From positions 310,001 through 374,000 of the forward strand of contig NZ_JAGTTN010000001.1 of the NCBI RefSeq assembly GCF_020682705.1: a stretch of DNA of 64,000 bases, read 5' to 3'. Origin of the DNA: Microbacterium allomyrinae (lineage in GTDB: Bacteria; Actinomycetota; Actinomycetes; Actinomycetales; Microbacteriaceae). Both the position numbers and the translations under genes were made by a program. The notes under the pieces are model-generated. The model did not search any database and had not been told where the DNA came from. It was given only the letters and a program-made list of their open reading frames with translations. Positions 27,904-36,377 of the stretch are shown piece after piece; the stretch's first letter is position 1; each line of letters opens with the position of its first letter.

Positions 27904-27957
27904 ACACGAAGGAGTCGTGTGTTGCACTCGACACGATGACAAGATTCGCGAAATCTT
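27904..27957. promoter_or_regulatory. Two inverted repeats in the pntA upstream region
   Basis: ACACGA (27904-27909) faces TCGTGT (27915-27920), and AAGATT (27941-27946) faces AATCTT (27952-27957) around a TTCGCGAA core. Both lie in the 260-base divergent gap between pntA and the phosphodiester glycosidase gene and look like operators. No other feature is seen in the gap. Confidence 0.35.
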
Positions 27958-28081
27958 CTCGAACTGCGCGGTATCGACGGTTCTTCGATCCCGGGATGCC
28001 GGCGCCCTCGCGACCGCTTCGCATCGCCGCTTCATAGCGCACGGCGATGGGCGTCGTAGGTCGGCCGCGTACCCATGAGGA

Positions 28082-29062
28082 ATGACCAGGAAGAGACGAA
28101 CCCGCAACATCGTCATCGCCTCCGGCCTCGTCGTCGCCCTCTCGGGCGGGGGCGCAGCCGCGTGGGCCGCCGACCGATTCCTCATCGAGCACGTCGAGAT
28201 CGCCGATGTGTCGGCCTATGAGGCCGAGAACTCCACCGCCGACTCCGCAGACACCACGGAATCGACCGACAGCGCCGAAAGCACCGCCGAGTCGGTCATG
28301 ACCGACACGTCCTACTCCGACGGCTCGACGTCGGTCACGATCACGACCGTCACCGAGGGCACCGGCGACGACACCGTCACGTACTACGTCGCCGACGTCG
28401 TGCTGTCGGATGCGACGGCGCTGCGCAGCGCCTTCGCAAAGGACCAGTTCGGCGAGAACATCACCGAGCTCACCAGCGCCATCGCCGCCGACAACGACGC
28501 GGTCTTCGCCATCAACGGCGACTACTACGGTTTCCGCGACACCGGCATCGTGATCCGCAACGGCGTCGTCTACCGCGACGACGGCGCGCGCGACGGACTG
28601 GTGTTCTACACCGACGGCACGGTAGCGGTCTACGACGAGACGACCACGACCGCCGAGGAGCTCCTCGCAGACGGTGCATGGAACACGCTCAGCTTCGGTC
28701 CCGCGATCGTCGAGTCCGGTGCCGTCGTGGAGGGCATCGAGGACGTCGAGATCGACACGAACATCGGCAATCACTCGATCCAGGGCGATGAGCCGCGCAC
28801 CGCGGTCGGCGTGATCGATGAGAACCACTTGGTGTTCGTCGTCGTGGATGGCCGGCAGGAGGGCTACAGCGCGGGCGTCACCCTGACGGAGCTCGCCGAC
28901 ATCATGGTCGATCTCGGGGCGACGACGGCGTACAACCTCGACGGCGGCGGCTCCTCGACGATGTACTTCAACGGCGAGGTCGTGAATCAGCCTTCGAACG
29001 GCGGCGAGCGCGCGACCAGCGACATCCTGTACGTCGCCTCCCGCCTCGAGACGGCGCAGTGA
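28082..29062 (+). CDS. Exported phosphodiester glycosidase (NAGPA) family protein
   Basis: 326 residues with an N-terminal signal anchor (RNIVIASGLVVALSGGGAAA, about 8-27), a Ser/Thr/Asp-rich spacer, and a C-terminal domain (about 110-325) of the NAGPA/exopolysaccharide family. Conserved segments are AINGDYYGFRDTGIVIRNG, PRTAVGVIDENHLVFVVVDG and YNLDGGGSSTMYFNGEVVN. Family members cleave sugar phosphodiesters. It is the first gene of a five-gene cluster ending at 33434; the next gene starts 4 bases after its stop. Confidence 0.85.
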   Translation: MTRKRRTRNIVIASGLVVALSGGGAAAWAADRFLIEHVEIADVSAYEAENSTADSADTTESTDSAESTAESVMTDTSYSDGSTSVTITTVTEGTGDDTVTYYVADVVLSDATALRSAFAKDQFGENITELTSAIAADNDAVFAINGDYYGFRDTGIVIRNGVVYRDDGARDGLVFYTDGTVAVYDETTTTAEELLADGAWNTLSFGPAIVESGAVVEGIEDVEIDTNIGNHSIQGDEPRTAVGVIDENHLVFVVVDGRQEGYSAGVTLTELADIMVDLGATTAYNLDGGGSSTMYFNGEVVNQPSNGGERATSDILYVASRLETAQ

Positions 29063-29066
29063 TCCC

Positions 29067-30227
29067 ATGATCGTCCTGATTCCCGCGTACGAGCCCGCCG
29101 CGAGCCTCGAGACGGTCGTCGACGGCATCTTCGCGGCCGACCCGGATGTCGAGGTGATCGTCGTCGACGACGGCGGCGGCCCGGCGTACGCTGCGACCTT
29201 CGCCCGGATCGCGGCGCACGGCGCGACCGTGCTTCGCCACGAACGCAACCGGGGCAAGGGCGCGGCGCTGAAGACCGGCCTCGATCATGTCCTGGCGGTC
29301 CACCCCGGCGATGACGTGGTGACCGCCGACGCGGATGGGCAGCACACCGTGGGCGACATCCTCCGGGTCGCCGAGGGTCTCCGCGAGGATGCCGCGGCCG
29401 GCACCTCGACACTGATCCTCGGGTGCCGCGCCTTCAGCGGGAAGGTGCCGGTGCGAAGCCGCGCCGGCAACGCGATGGCTCGCGCGGTGTTCCGGCTGGC
29501 GGCGGGCTGGCGCCTGTCCGACACGCAGACGGGGCTGCGCGGCATCCCCGCCGAGCACATCGAGTTCATGCTCGATCAGCAGGGTGATCGCTTCGAATAC
29601 GAACAGAACGTGCTGCTGCGCTGCCGGAGCGCCGGCGTCCAGACGCGCGAGATCCCGATCGAGACGGTCTATCTCGAGGGCAACGCGTCGAGCCACTTCC
29701 GTCCCCTCGCCGACTCGGCGCGCATCGCCCTGCCGCTTCTGCTGTTCGCGGGGTCCTCCCTCATCGCGTTCCTGGTCGACACCATCGCGCTGCTGCTGCT
29801 CACGGCGGCGACGGGTGCGCTCGTCCCCTCGATCGTGGCGGCACGGCTGCTGAGCGCGTCGGTCAACTTCGCCGTGAACCGCCGGGTGGTCTTCCGCGGT
29901 GCGACGCGCGCATCGACCGGCGGGGGCGGGATGCCGGGACAAGCGCTGCGCTATGCGGTCCTGGCGGTCGCGCTCCTGGCGTCGAACGTCGTGTGGCTCG
30001 AGGCGCTCACGGGATTCGGCGTGCCGCTGCTCGTGGCGAAGATCGCCACCGAGGCCGTCCTGTTCGTGACGAGTTACGGCGTGCAGCGCAGTTTCGTCTT
30101 CCGCACCCCGGCCACCGCCGCACCGCTCGCCGAACTCGGATCGGGCGCAGGCGCCCGTCATAGAAACCCCATAGCGCCGACGGCTCGAATGGATTCAGAC
30201 AAATACACCTTCGGGAGGAACACATGA
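29067..30227 (+). CDS. GT2 glycosyltransferase fused to a GtrA-like membrane domain
   Basis: 386 residues. The N-terminal half (1-220) is a family-2 transferase of dolichyl-phosphate mannose synthase type: MIVLIPAYEPAASLETVV, VIVVDDGGGPA, VVTADADGQHTVGDI, LSDTQTGLRGIP. The C-terminal half (about 225-360) has four hydrophobic helices of the GtrA/DPMS family with AVNRRVVFRG and VQRSFVFR. Such fusions probably make and flip a polyprenyl-phosphate-linked sugar. Overlaps the next gene by 4 bases. Confidence 0.85.
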   Translation: MIVLIPAYEPAASLETVVDGIFAADPDVEVIVVDDGGGPAYAATFARIAAHGATVLRHERNRGKGAALKTGLDHVLAVHPGDDVVTADADGQHTVGDILRVAEGLREDAAAGTSTLILGCRAFSGKVPVRSRAGNAMARAVFRLAAGWRLSDTQTGLRGIPAEHIEFMLDQQGDRFEYEQNVLLRCRSAGVQTREIPIETVYLEGNASSHFRPLADSARIALPLLLFAGSSLIAFLVDTIALLLLTAATGALVPSIVAARLLSASVNFAVNRRVVFRGATRASTGGGGMPGQALRYAVLAVALLASNVVWLEALTGFGVPLLVAKIATEAVLFVTSYGVQRSFVFRTPATAAPLAELGSGAGARHRNPIAPTARMDSDKYTFGRNT

Positions 30228-30856
30228 CCACCAGCGCTCTGATCCTGATGGGGATCGACCTGGCCGCCGCCCTCGTCCTCAGCTTCGGCATCTATTACCG
30301 GCGCCACCACCGCCGGGATCTCGTCGTCGCCTTCCTCGGGGTGAACGTCGGCGTGATGGCGGTGGCCATGGTGCTGGGCACCGCCGAGGTCGCGCTCGGC
30401 CTCGGGCTGGGGCTCTTCGGCGTACTCTCCATCATCCGCCTGCGCTCTTCCGAGATCTCGCAGCGCGAGGTCGCGTACTACTTCGCGGCACTCGCGATCG
30501 GGCTGCTGTCGGGACTCCCCCAGACCGACCCGTGGCCGGTCGCCGCACTCATCGCCCTCATTCTGGGCGTGCTGTGGGCCGCCGACCACCCCGCGCTGCT
30601 CTCACGCAGCCGGCACCAGGTGGTGCGCCTGGACCGTGCGATCGCCGACGAGGAGGTGCTGCGGGCCGAGCTCGACGAGCGCCTCGGCGCCACGGTCACC
30701 TCGATGACGGTGCAGGAGCTCGATCTCGTCAACGACACGACGCTCGTCGACGTCCGCTATCGGGTGGCCGGATCCCGGGGGCGCGGCGCACGCCGCACGG
30801 CCGCCGCGACCGCCGGTGCTCTCGACGGGCGAGCACTGGAAGGAGCAGTGCGATGA
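30224..30856 (+). CDS. DUF4956 membrane protein
   Basis: 210 residues: four to five transmembrane helices in the first 120 with the conserved loop GVLSIIRLRSSEISQREVAY between helices, then a cytosolic domain (DEEVLRAELDERLGATVTSM) resembling that of DUF4956 proteins. The family is known from frequent pairing with VTC polyphosphate-polymerase-domain genes, as here (next gene, ATGA overlap). Function undefined. Confidence 0.8.
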   Translation: MTTSALILMGIDLAAALVLSFGIYYRRHHRRDLVVAFLGVNVGVMAVAMVLGTAEVALGLGLGLFGVLSIIRLRSSEISQREVAYYFAALAIGLLSGLPQTDPWPVAALIALILGVLWAADHPALLSRSRHQVVRLDRAIADEEVLRAELDERLGATVTSMTVQELDLVNDTTLVDVRYRVAGSRGRGARRTAAATAGALDGRALEGAVR

Positions 30857-31716
30857 GGGCGCTGGACCGCTTCGACGCCGTCACCCTCGACGATCTCGTG
30901 TCCGAGGCCTCGCTGCTCACCCGCGTCGATCGGAAGTACGTCGTTCCCCGCGCCGCTCTCGAGCCGGTGCTGGCCGCTCTCGACGAGCGCACCCGCGTGC
31001 TCGAGATCGACGGGGCCCGCGACTTCGCCTACGAGTCGGTGTACTTCGACACCCCCGATCTGCTGAGCTTCCGCATGGCCGCCCAGCCCCGCCGCCGGCG
31101 CTTCAAGCTGCGCACTCGCAGCTACCTCGACACGGGCTCGGCGTATCTCGAGATCAAGACGCGCGGGGCTCGTGGCACGACCGTGAAGGACCGCGACGAG
31201 TACGACCCCGACCGTAGCGGCGAACTCACCGCGGCCGCCCGTGAAGACGTCGCCGACGCCTTCACCGCGATCGGGGTCGCGTCGGAGCGGGCACACGATC
31301 TGGATGCGACGCTCATGACCCGCTACCGCCGCGCCACGCTGCTGCTGCCCGATGACGCCGGACGCGCCACCGTCGACACCGGACTCGAATGGGTCGAGCC
31401 CGATGGGCACGGCTTCACGCTCCCCGAGCTCACGATCGTCGAGACCAAGTCGGGGTCGAGCGCCTCCGCCGTAGACCGGCTGCTGTGGCGGGCTGGGCAC
31501 CGCCCCGCGACCGTGAGCAAATACGCCACGGGCCTCGCGGCCCTGCGCCCCGATCTTCCGCGCAACCGCTGGGCCAGGCTGCTCCGCGGCCCGTTCGCGG
31601 CCACGGGGGCGCCTTCCGCCGGCTCGACACTGAATCGCCCCGACCCCAGCCGCACGACACCCACCCGCACGACCCGCACCCGAATGGAGGACCCCTCATG
31701 CTTCGTCGCCGCCTGA
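30853..31716 (+). CDS. VTC-domain protein (polyphosphate polymerase-like)
   Basis: 287 residues with a tunnel-fold VTC domain. LLTRVDRKYVVPRA carries the first basic and acidic pair, ESVYFDTPDLLSFRM the Y-FDT motif, RRRRFKLRTRSYLDTGSAYL and EIKTRGARGTTVKDR the strand residues, and LTIVETKSGS the metal glutamate. The tail after about 240 is Thr/Pro/Arg-rich. In yeast this fold polymerises phosphate from ATP; in bacterial clusters with DUF4956 its product is not settled. Overlaps the next gene by 19 bases. Confidence 0.8.
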   Translation: MRALDRFDAVTLDDLVSEASLLTRVDRKYVVPRAALEPVLAALDERTRVLEIDGARDFAYESVYFDTPDLLSFRMAAQPRRRRFKLRTRSYLDTGSAYLEIKTRGARGTTVKDRDEYDPDRSGELTAAAREDVADAFTAIGVASERAHDLDATLMTRYRRATLLLPDDAGRATVDTGLEWVEPDGHGFTLPELTIVETKSGSSASAVDRLLWRAGHRPATVSKYATGLAALRPDLPRNRWARLLRGPFAATGAPSAGSTLNRPDPSRTTPTRTTRTRMEDPSCFVAA

Positions 31717-33434
31717 TCCTGGCCGCAGCCCCCCTCACCCTCACCGCGCTCGTCCTCGCGGGATGCGCGACGCAGGCCACGGTCTCGTCCTCATCGTCGT
31801 CGAGTGCGACCGACTCCACCTCGACCGTCGAGACGACCGCCGCCATCGACTCGGATCTCGATGCCGACGCCGTGCTCGCCGCGAACGCGGACGTCACCGT
31901 GGTCGAGGACGACGAGTGGTCCGAGGCGGATGCCGTCGACGTCACCCTCAGCGGGTCGACGGCATCGTCCGACTCGTCCGCCGTGACCGTCGACGGCTCC
32001 ACGGTGACGATCACCGAAGCGGGCGTCTTCCGCCTCTCGGGCTCGCTCGACGGCCAGGTCGTCGTCGCCGCACCGGAGGACGCGCAGGTCGTGCTCATCC
32101 TCGACGACGCCGAGATCTCGGCATCCGACTCCCCCGCCATCACCGTGACCAGCGCAGACGACGTCGCCATCGCACTCGCCGCGGGAACGACCAACACGGT
32201 CTCGGATGCCTCGACGTACGCCGACGACGCCACCGCGAACGCCGCGATCTACAGTGACGCCGACCTGACGATCACCGGCTCCGGCTCGCTGGAGGTCTCG
32301 GGCAACGGCAACGACGGCATCACCAGCACGGACGACCTCGTCATCCTCTCGGGCGACATCACCGTCGACGCGGTCGACGACGCGCTTCGCGGCAAGGACT
32401 CCCTCACCGTCGCCGGGGGCGCGATCGTGCTCGACGCCGGCGGCGACGCGCTCAAGAGCGACCAGGACGAGGACGCCACCCAGGGCTTCATCGTCGTGAC
32501 GGGCGGCTCGGTCACCGCGACGAGCGGTGACGACGGCTTCGCCGCGGTCACCGATGTCGTGATCACGGGCGGCACGGTCGACGTGACGGCGGGATCGGAT
32601 GCCTCGGCCGCAGATGCCTCGCCGAAGGGCGTGTCGGCGGGCGTCGTGGTCGCCCTCGACGGTGGAGACATCACCATCGACGCGGCCGACGACGGGGTGC
32701 ACTCCGACGGCTCGGTCGGCATCGGCGGCGCGACGCTCGTCGTGACGGCCGGCGACGACGGCGTCCACGCCGAGCAGACGCTCGAGATCCGCGACGGCGA
32801 CGTGACCGTCGCCGACTCCGTCGAGGGACTCGAGGGCGCCGCGATCGCGATCTCGGGCGGCACGGTCGATGTGACCTCGAGCGACGACGGCGTGAACGCT
32901 GCGAGCGGCTCGACATCGACCGGGCAGGGCGGCGGGGGCGGCGGCGAGTCCGACACCGGCGAGACCCTCGTGATCTCGGGCGGCACCGTGCGGATCGCGG
33001 CGGTCGGCGACGGACTCGACTCGAACGGCTCGATCTCCCTCACCGGCGGCACGACCGTGGTGTCGGGGCCGAGCTCGTCCGGCGGTCAGGGCGCGGTCGA
33101 CTCCAACGGCGCCATCACGATCGACGGCGGTGAGCTGCTCGTGGCCGGGAGCGTGCTGGTGGCACCCGCCGGCGGGCAGCAATGGGTCGCCGCGACCGTG
33201 AGCGGCTCTGCGGGCGACACGATCGAGGTGACGGATGCCGCGGGCACCGTGATCGCCACGTTCGAGGCCGACCAGTCCTTCGCCGCGGTCTTCTACAGCG
33301 GCCCGGCGGTCACCGACGGCGGCAGCTACACGGTCACGGTGAACGGGGCCTCGGCCGCGACGGTCACCGAGGGCACGAACGTGTCGTCCGGCATGGGCGG
33401 CGGCGCGGGAGGAGGCGGCGGCCGGCGCCCCTGA
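31698..33434 (+). CDS. Cthe_2159-type beta-helix lipoprotein (carbohydrate-binding)
   Basis: 578 residues. The signal peptide ends in the lipobox LVLAGCATQ with Cys near position 23, so a membrane-anchored exported lipoprotein. A Ser/Thr spacer is followed by a long Asp/Gly-rich parallel beta-helix made of repeats such as GGTVDVTSSDDGVNA, GDDGFAAVTDVVITGG and DAADDGVHSDGSVGIGG. These resemble the Cthe_2159 family, whose founding member binds acidic polysaccharide and calcium. It ends in a Gly-rich tail. RBS ATGGAGGA. Likely surface partner of the VTC/DUF4956 cluster. Confidence 0.8.
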   Translation: MLRRRLILAAAPLTLTALVLAGCATQATVSSSSSSSATDSTSTVETTAAIDSDLDADAVLAANADVTVVEDDEWSEADAVDVTLSGSTASSDSSAVTVDGSTVTITEAGVFRLSGSLDGQVVVAAPEDAQVVLILDDAEISASDSPAITVTSADDVAIALAAGTTNTVSDASTYADDATANAAIYSDADLTITGSGSLEVSGNGNDGITSTDDLVILSGDITVDAVDDALRGKDSLTVAGGAIVLDAGGDALKSDQDEDATQGFIVVTGGSVTATSGDDGFAAVTDVVITGGTVDVTAGSDASAADASPKGVSAGVVVALDGGDITIDAADDGVHSDGSVGIGGATLVVTAGDDGVHAEQTLEIRDGDVTVADSVEGLEGAAIAISGGTVDVTSSDDGVNAASGSTSTGQGGGGGGESDTGETLVISGGTVRIAAVGDGLDSNGSISLTGGTTVVSGPSSSGGQGAVDSNGAITIDGGELLVAGSVLVAPAGGQQWVAATVSGSAGDTIEVTDAAGTVIATFEADQSFAAVFYSGPAVTDGGSYTVTVNGASAATVTEGTNVSSGMGGGAGGGGGRRP

Positions 33435-33546
33435 GTGCGACCTCGGCGAACGTGGGAATCCCCTCCGAATGGTCGTCGAGCCTTGCATCCCGCCGAGGAT
33501 CTCGGAATCGTGGCCGGTCCGGAACCGCAAACGGAAAGGAAACAGC

Positions 33547-33828
33547 ATGCTCACGCTGACCCATACCGCCGCCGAGGCCGTCAAGGACATCGTCGCCCGC
33601 GTCCCGCAGGCCGAGGACGGAGGTGTACGCATCCGCGATACGGGAACGCCCTCCGGCTTCGAGCTGAGCGTCGCGCCCGACCCGGAGCCCCGCGACACGA
33701 TCGTCGTCACCGACGGAGCACGCGTGTTCCTCGATGAGACCACGGCCGTCGTTCTGGAGGACCGTGTTCTGGATGCCGAGCTCGCGCAGGACGGCTCGGT
33801 GCGGTTCGCCCTCAGCAGTCACGGCTGA
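33547..33828 (+). CDS. HesB/IscA-like protein without cysteines
   Basis: 93 residues with the HesB/IscA beta-fold outline (LTHTAAEAVKDIVARVP, GVRIRDTGTPSGFELSVAP, DETTAVVLEDRVLDAEL). A-type Fe-S carriers need three conserved cysteines; this protein has none, so it cannot hold a cluster in the usual way. Such cysteine-less paralogues are annotated in actinobacteria, role unknown. ATG 33547 has AAAGGAA 5-6 bases upstream. Confidence 0.7.
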   Translation: MLTLTHTAAEAVKDIVARVPQAEDGGVRIRDTGTPSGFELSVAPDPEPRDTIVVTDGARVFLDETTAVVLEDRVLDAELAQDGSVRFALSSHG

Positions 33829-33836
33829 TCCTCGCG

Positions 33837-33877
33837 ACGACGGCGACCCCGGTGCGATGCACCGGGGTCGCCGTCGT
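33837..33877 (+). terminator. Strong hairpin terminator
   Basis: A perfect 19-base stem (33837-33855 with 33859-33877, starting ACGACGGCGACC) encloses a GAT loop and is followed by TTCGTC. It lies 8 bases after the HesB-like stop and is one of the clearest terminators in the window. Confidence 0.85.
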
Positions 33878-33976
33878 TTCGTCTGGGGTCGGACCGCGCC
33901 GACAGATATGCGAGCCCCTCGGTCCGTCATCAGCGACGAAGGGTCCTAGCTGCCCGTCGCCCGCGCGACTGGGCCC

Positions 33977-34189
33977 TCAGTCGCCCGATTCGACCCAGTT
34001 CACCGGAAGGAAGGGGCTGTAGACGTAGACGATCTTGTTGCCCTTGTGGTCGATCTCGATCGTTCCCTTGCCGGCGTTCATGGCACCGATGATCTGAGAT
34101 CGGACGCCTTCCCACACGACGGGATCGCTGAAGCGGAACTTCGCGTTGTACGGTGCGAGGCCGATGTAGAGGGTGACGTCCGTAGCCAT
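33977..34189 (-). CDS. Small conserved-looking protein of unknown function
   Basis: 70 residues (ATDVTLYIGLAPYNAKFRFS ... DHKGNKIVYVYSPFLPVNWV). It alternates hydrophobic and polar residues like a small beta-rich domain; no signal or membrane segment. The clear leaderless promoter (TAGAGT 34202-34197, 7 bases before ATG 34189) argues that it is expressed. No family recognised. Confidence 0.6.
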   Translation of the reverse strand: MATDVTLYIGLAPYNAKFRFSDPVVWEGVRSQIIGAMNAGKGTIEIDHKGNKIVYVYSPFLPVNWVESGD

Positions 34190-34210
34190 GTGACGCACTC
34201 TACCGAGGGG

Positions 34211-34300
34211 TCTGCGATCCTTCCCGAGGAGCGCTACCTCGACGCGAAGTTTCCGGCCGAATACCGCGACTATCGTGCGCGGGTTCGCCGGTGGCTCTGA
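34211..34300 (+). pseudogene. Remnant of an isoprenylcysteine carboxyl methyltransferase-like gene
   Basis: The 29 codons before TGA at 34298-34300 read SAILPEERYLDAKFPAEYRDYRARVRRWL in pieces (key part EERYLDAKFPAEYRDYRARV), which is the characteristic C-terminus of ICMT/phospholipid methyltransferase-family membrane proteins. All upstream domains are missing; the sequence 5' of it is the promoter of the opposite small gene. So only a truncated relic remains. The rest of the 392-base gap 34190-34581 shows nothing I can name. Confidence 0.55.
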
Positions 34301-34581
34301 CCGGCACCGAACCCGTCATCTAGGCACGATGAGGGCGTTTCCGCCGTCGATCGCTATCGTGGGCGTGTGATTACCGGATCGGCTCTCTGCCATGCACGGG
34401 TTGGCAAACCGGTAGTTCTCTGAGGTTCGGTCGGTCGCCGCGACCGTCGCGCCCGTTCTCCTCGCTCGAGCACATGTCTCGCCGCTCGCGAGCACCGCCC
34501 CCTCTGGCGCGCCGTTCGCATGCCTACGCATTTGCGGCGCATCCCGCGCACGCCAGCCAAGACAGAGACAGGAGAACTCCC

Positions 34582-34959
34582 ATTCCCGCAACCTTCAACC
34601 ACACCATCATCGCCTCGAAGAACCGCGACGAGTCCGCCGCGTTCTATCGGAATCTGATCGAGGCATCCGAGGCCCCGTCCTGGGGCCCCTTCCGCAACAT
34701 CCTCCTCGAGGGTGGCGTGATGCTGCAGTTCGCGGAGCCGCCCGTCGAGATCCAGATGCAGCACTACGCATTCCTGGTCGACGATGAGCTCTTCGACCGC
34801 GCCTACGCACGTCTCGTCGAGTGGGATGTGACCCACTGGGCCGACCCGCAGATGACCCGCCCCGGCGAGACGAACACCGAGCACGGTGGACGAGGAGTGT
34901 ATTTCAAGGACCCGGCCGGTCACGCGATCGAGCTCATCACCCAGCCGTACCTCTCATAG
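34582..34959 (+). CDS. VOC-superfamily protein with a probable ATT start
   Basis: 125 residues of one glyoxalase/bleomycin-resistance fold: ATFNHTIIASKNRDESAAFY opens the first module, GVMLQFAEPPVEIQMQHYAF is central, and GVYFKDPAGHAIELITQPY closes the second. Relatives start M-x-ATFNHTI. Here the expected Met codon is ATT (34582), with AGGAGA 6 bases upstream, and no ATG, GTG or TTG lies in frame nearby; the upstream ATG at 34474 would add an unlike Arg-rich leader. Either ATT initiates or the start has mutated. Function unknown (dioxygenase, lyase or binding). Confidence 0.7.
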   Translation: MPATFNHTIIASKNRDESAAFYRNLIEASEAPSWGPFRNILLEGGVMLQFAEPPVEIQMQHYAFLVDDELFDRAYARLVEWDVTHWADPQMTRPGETNTEHGGRGVYFKDPAGHAIELITQPYLS

Positions 34960-35082
34960 CGGGGTTCGGAGAGGACCGCGGAACGCTCGCCGGGCCGGCG
35001 CCCGGTGAGCGTTCCGTCTTCGGATGCGCCGAGCGCTCCCTCCCCTGTCTGCCTGTCGGCTCGCCTCGGTAGCATGCACGTC

Positions 35083-35520
35083 ATGGCCATCAAACTGGAG
35101 AATGTCGGCATCGCCGTCCGCGACCTCGAGGCAACGATCGCCTTCTTCACCGACCTCGGTCTCACTGTCGTCGGCCGTGACACCGTCAGCGGCGAGTGGA
35201 CCGACACCGCCGTCGGCCTCGACGGCAATCACGCCAACATCGCGATGCTGCAGACCCCCGACGGGCATGGCGTGCTCGAGCTCTTCGAGTACATCCACCC
35301 CGAAGCGATCGAGACCGAACCCACCCTCCCCAACGAGATCGGCATGCACCGCGTCGCATTCTCGGTCGACGACATCGACGAAGCCCTCGCGATCGCCGCG
35401 AGACACGGTTGCCATCCGCTTCGCGGCGTCGCCACCTATGAAGACGTCTACAAGCTCACCTATGTGCGCGGCCCGAGCGGCATCCTCGTGATGTTCGCCG
35501 AGGCGTTGAGGAAGGACTGA
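35083..35520 (+). CDS. VOC-superfamily (glyoxalase/epimerase-like) protein
   Basis: 145 residues: AIKLENVGIAVRDLEATIAF begins the first beta-alpha-beta-beta-beta module and IGMHRVAFSVDDIDEALAIA the second, ending YVRGPSGILVMFAEAL. Metal-ligand candidates are H and E at the usual strand positions (VLELFEY, MHRVAF, PSGILVMFAE). Leaderless: TAGCAT (35070-35075) 7 bases before ATG 35083. Substrate cannot be deduced. Confidence 0.78.
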   Translation: MAIKLENVGIAVRDLEATIAFFTDLGLTVVGRDTVSGEWTDTAVGLDGNHANIAMLQTPDGHGVLELFEYIHPEAIETEPTLPNEIGMHRVAFSVDDIDEALAIAARHGCHPLRGVATYEDVYKLTYVRGPSGILVMFAEALRKD

Positions 35521-35544
35521 GGGCCCTCCGGCTCCGAGGCCGGA

Positions 35545-35964
35545 TCAGCGGAAGAGCACGAAGGATCTCAGCGGCTCGGGCGCGAAGTCATGCGCCTCGA
35601 CAAGTCCCCGCGACTCGTAGAAGGCACGTTGCGTCTGCTCGGCATCCGTCAATAGGACCAGCTGCCTGATGTCCTGCGTCTGCGCGATCACCTCGTCGAG
35701 CAGCGCTCCCCCGACGCCGTGACGCTGATGTTCGGGCGACACGAGAATGTCCTGGATGTACGCGACGGTGAGCCCATCCGAGACCGTCCGCACCAGTCCG
35801 ATCAGCTCGCCCGCTTCGCTTCGCGCAGTGACCACGCGGTACGAGGCGCTCACGGCGTCGACGAGTCGTTGCGGATCATCCGTATAGGCGGTCCACCCCG
35901 CCGACCGATACAACTCGACGAGTTCGGCGGCGGCAGGAATCTCGGCTGCGATCACGAACGTCAC
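35545..35964 (-). CDS. GNAT-family acetyltransferase
   Basis: 139 residues with the acetyl-CoA motif ILVSPEHQRHGVGGALLDEV after strand 4 and a C-terminal QRAFYESRGLVEAHD, the usual small GNAT layout. The N-terminus (AAELVELYRSAGWTAYTDDP) resembles a common actinobacterial GNAT subgroup. GTG 35964 lies 7 bases after CAGGAT, the leaderless pattern; ATG 35973 is an in-frame alternative. Substrate unknown. Confidence 0.75.
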   Translation of the reverse strand: MTFVIAAEIPAAAELVELYRSAGWTAYTDDPQRLVDAVSASYRVVTARSEAGELIGLVRTVSDGLTVAYIQDILVSPEHQRHGVGGALLDEVIAQTQDIRQLVLLTDAEQTQRAFYESRGLVEAHDFAPEPLRSFVLFR

Positions 35965-36010
35965 TCGACCCATCCTGGCACCGGATCGATCGTCGAGCGG
36001 ATGCCGCAGC

Positions 36011-36310
36011 CTACGACGCCAGTCGCTCGCGGACGCCGGGGTGAGAGCCTGCATCGTCGGCGCGTTCGGGCGGGCTGACCTCGGTCCACACGGCGTCGAG
36101 CGAGAGGCCGAGGACGCCCGCGATCGCAGCGATCGTCGAGAAGGCGGGAGTCGCCACTCGGCCCGTCTCGATCTTGCGCAGCGTTTCGGGAGAGACGTGT
36201 GCGTCGAGCGCGACGTCGAGCATCGAGCGCTCTCCGCGGGCTCGGCGCAACAGTGCGCCGAGGCGTCGACCGCGTTCGAGCTCTTCCGGAGTGTGAGGCA
36301 GTCTGACCAT
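36011..36310 (-). CDS. XRE-family helix-turn-helix regulator
   Basis: 99 residues. RGRRLGALLRRARGERSMLD, VALDAHVSPETLRKIETGRV and FSTIAAIAGVLGLSLDAVW form a five-helix XRE domain covering almost the whole protein. Leaderless from ATG 36310 (TACAAT 36322-36317). Divergent from a methionine aminopeptidase gene with an inverted repeat between the two, so it probably represses both. Confidence 0.8.
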   Translation of the reverse strand: MVRLPHTPEELERGRRLGALLRRARGERSMLDVALDAHVSPETLRKIETGRVATPAFSTIAAIAGVLGLSLDAVWTEVSPPERADDAGSHPGVRERLAS

Positions 36311-36323
36311 GCCCCGATTGTAG

Positions 36324-36349
36324 TACCGGCATAATATGGCCGGTATAGT
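36324..36349. promoter_or_regulatory. Operator between XRE and methionine aminopeptidase genes
   Basis: TACCGGC (36324-36330) and GCCGGTA (36339-36345) form a 7-base inverted repeat with an 8-base AT-rich spacer. The right arm overlaps TATAGT (36344-36349), a good -10 for the plus-strand gene, and the left arm is next to the minus-strand -10. A XRE dimer here would shut both promoters. Confidence 0.55.
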
Positions 36350-36377
36350 TATTGTTTTCGTCGAACGGAGACAGCTC

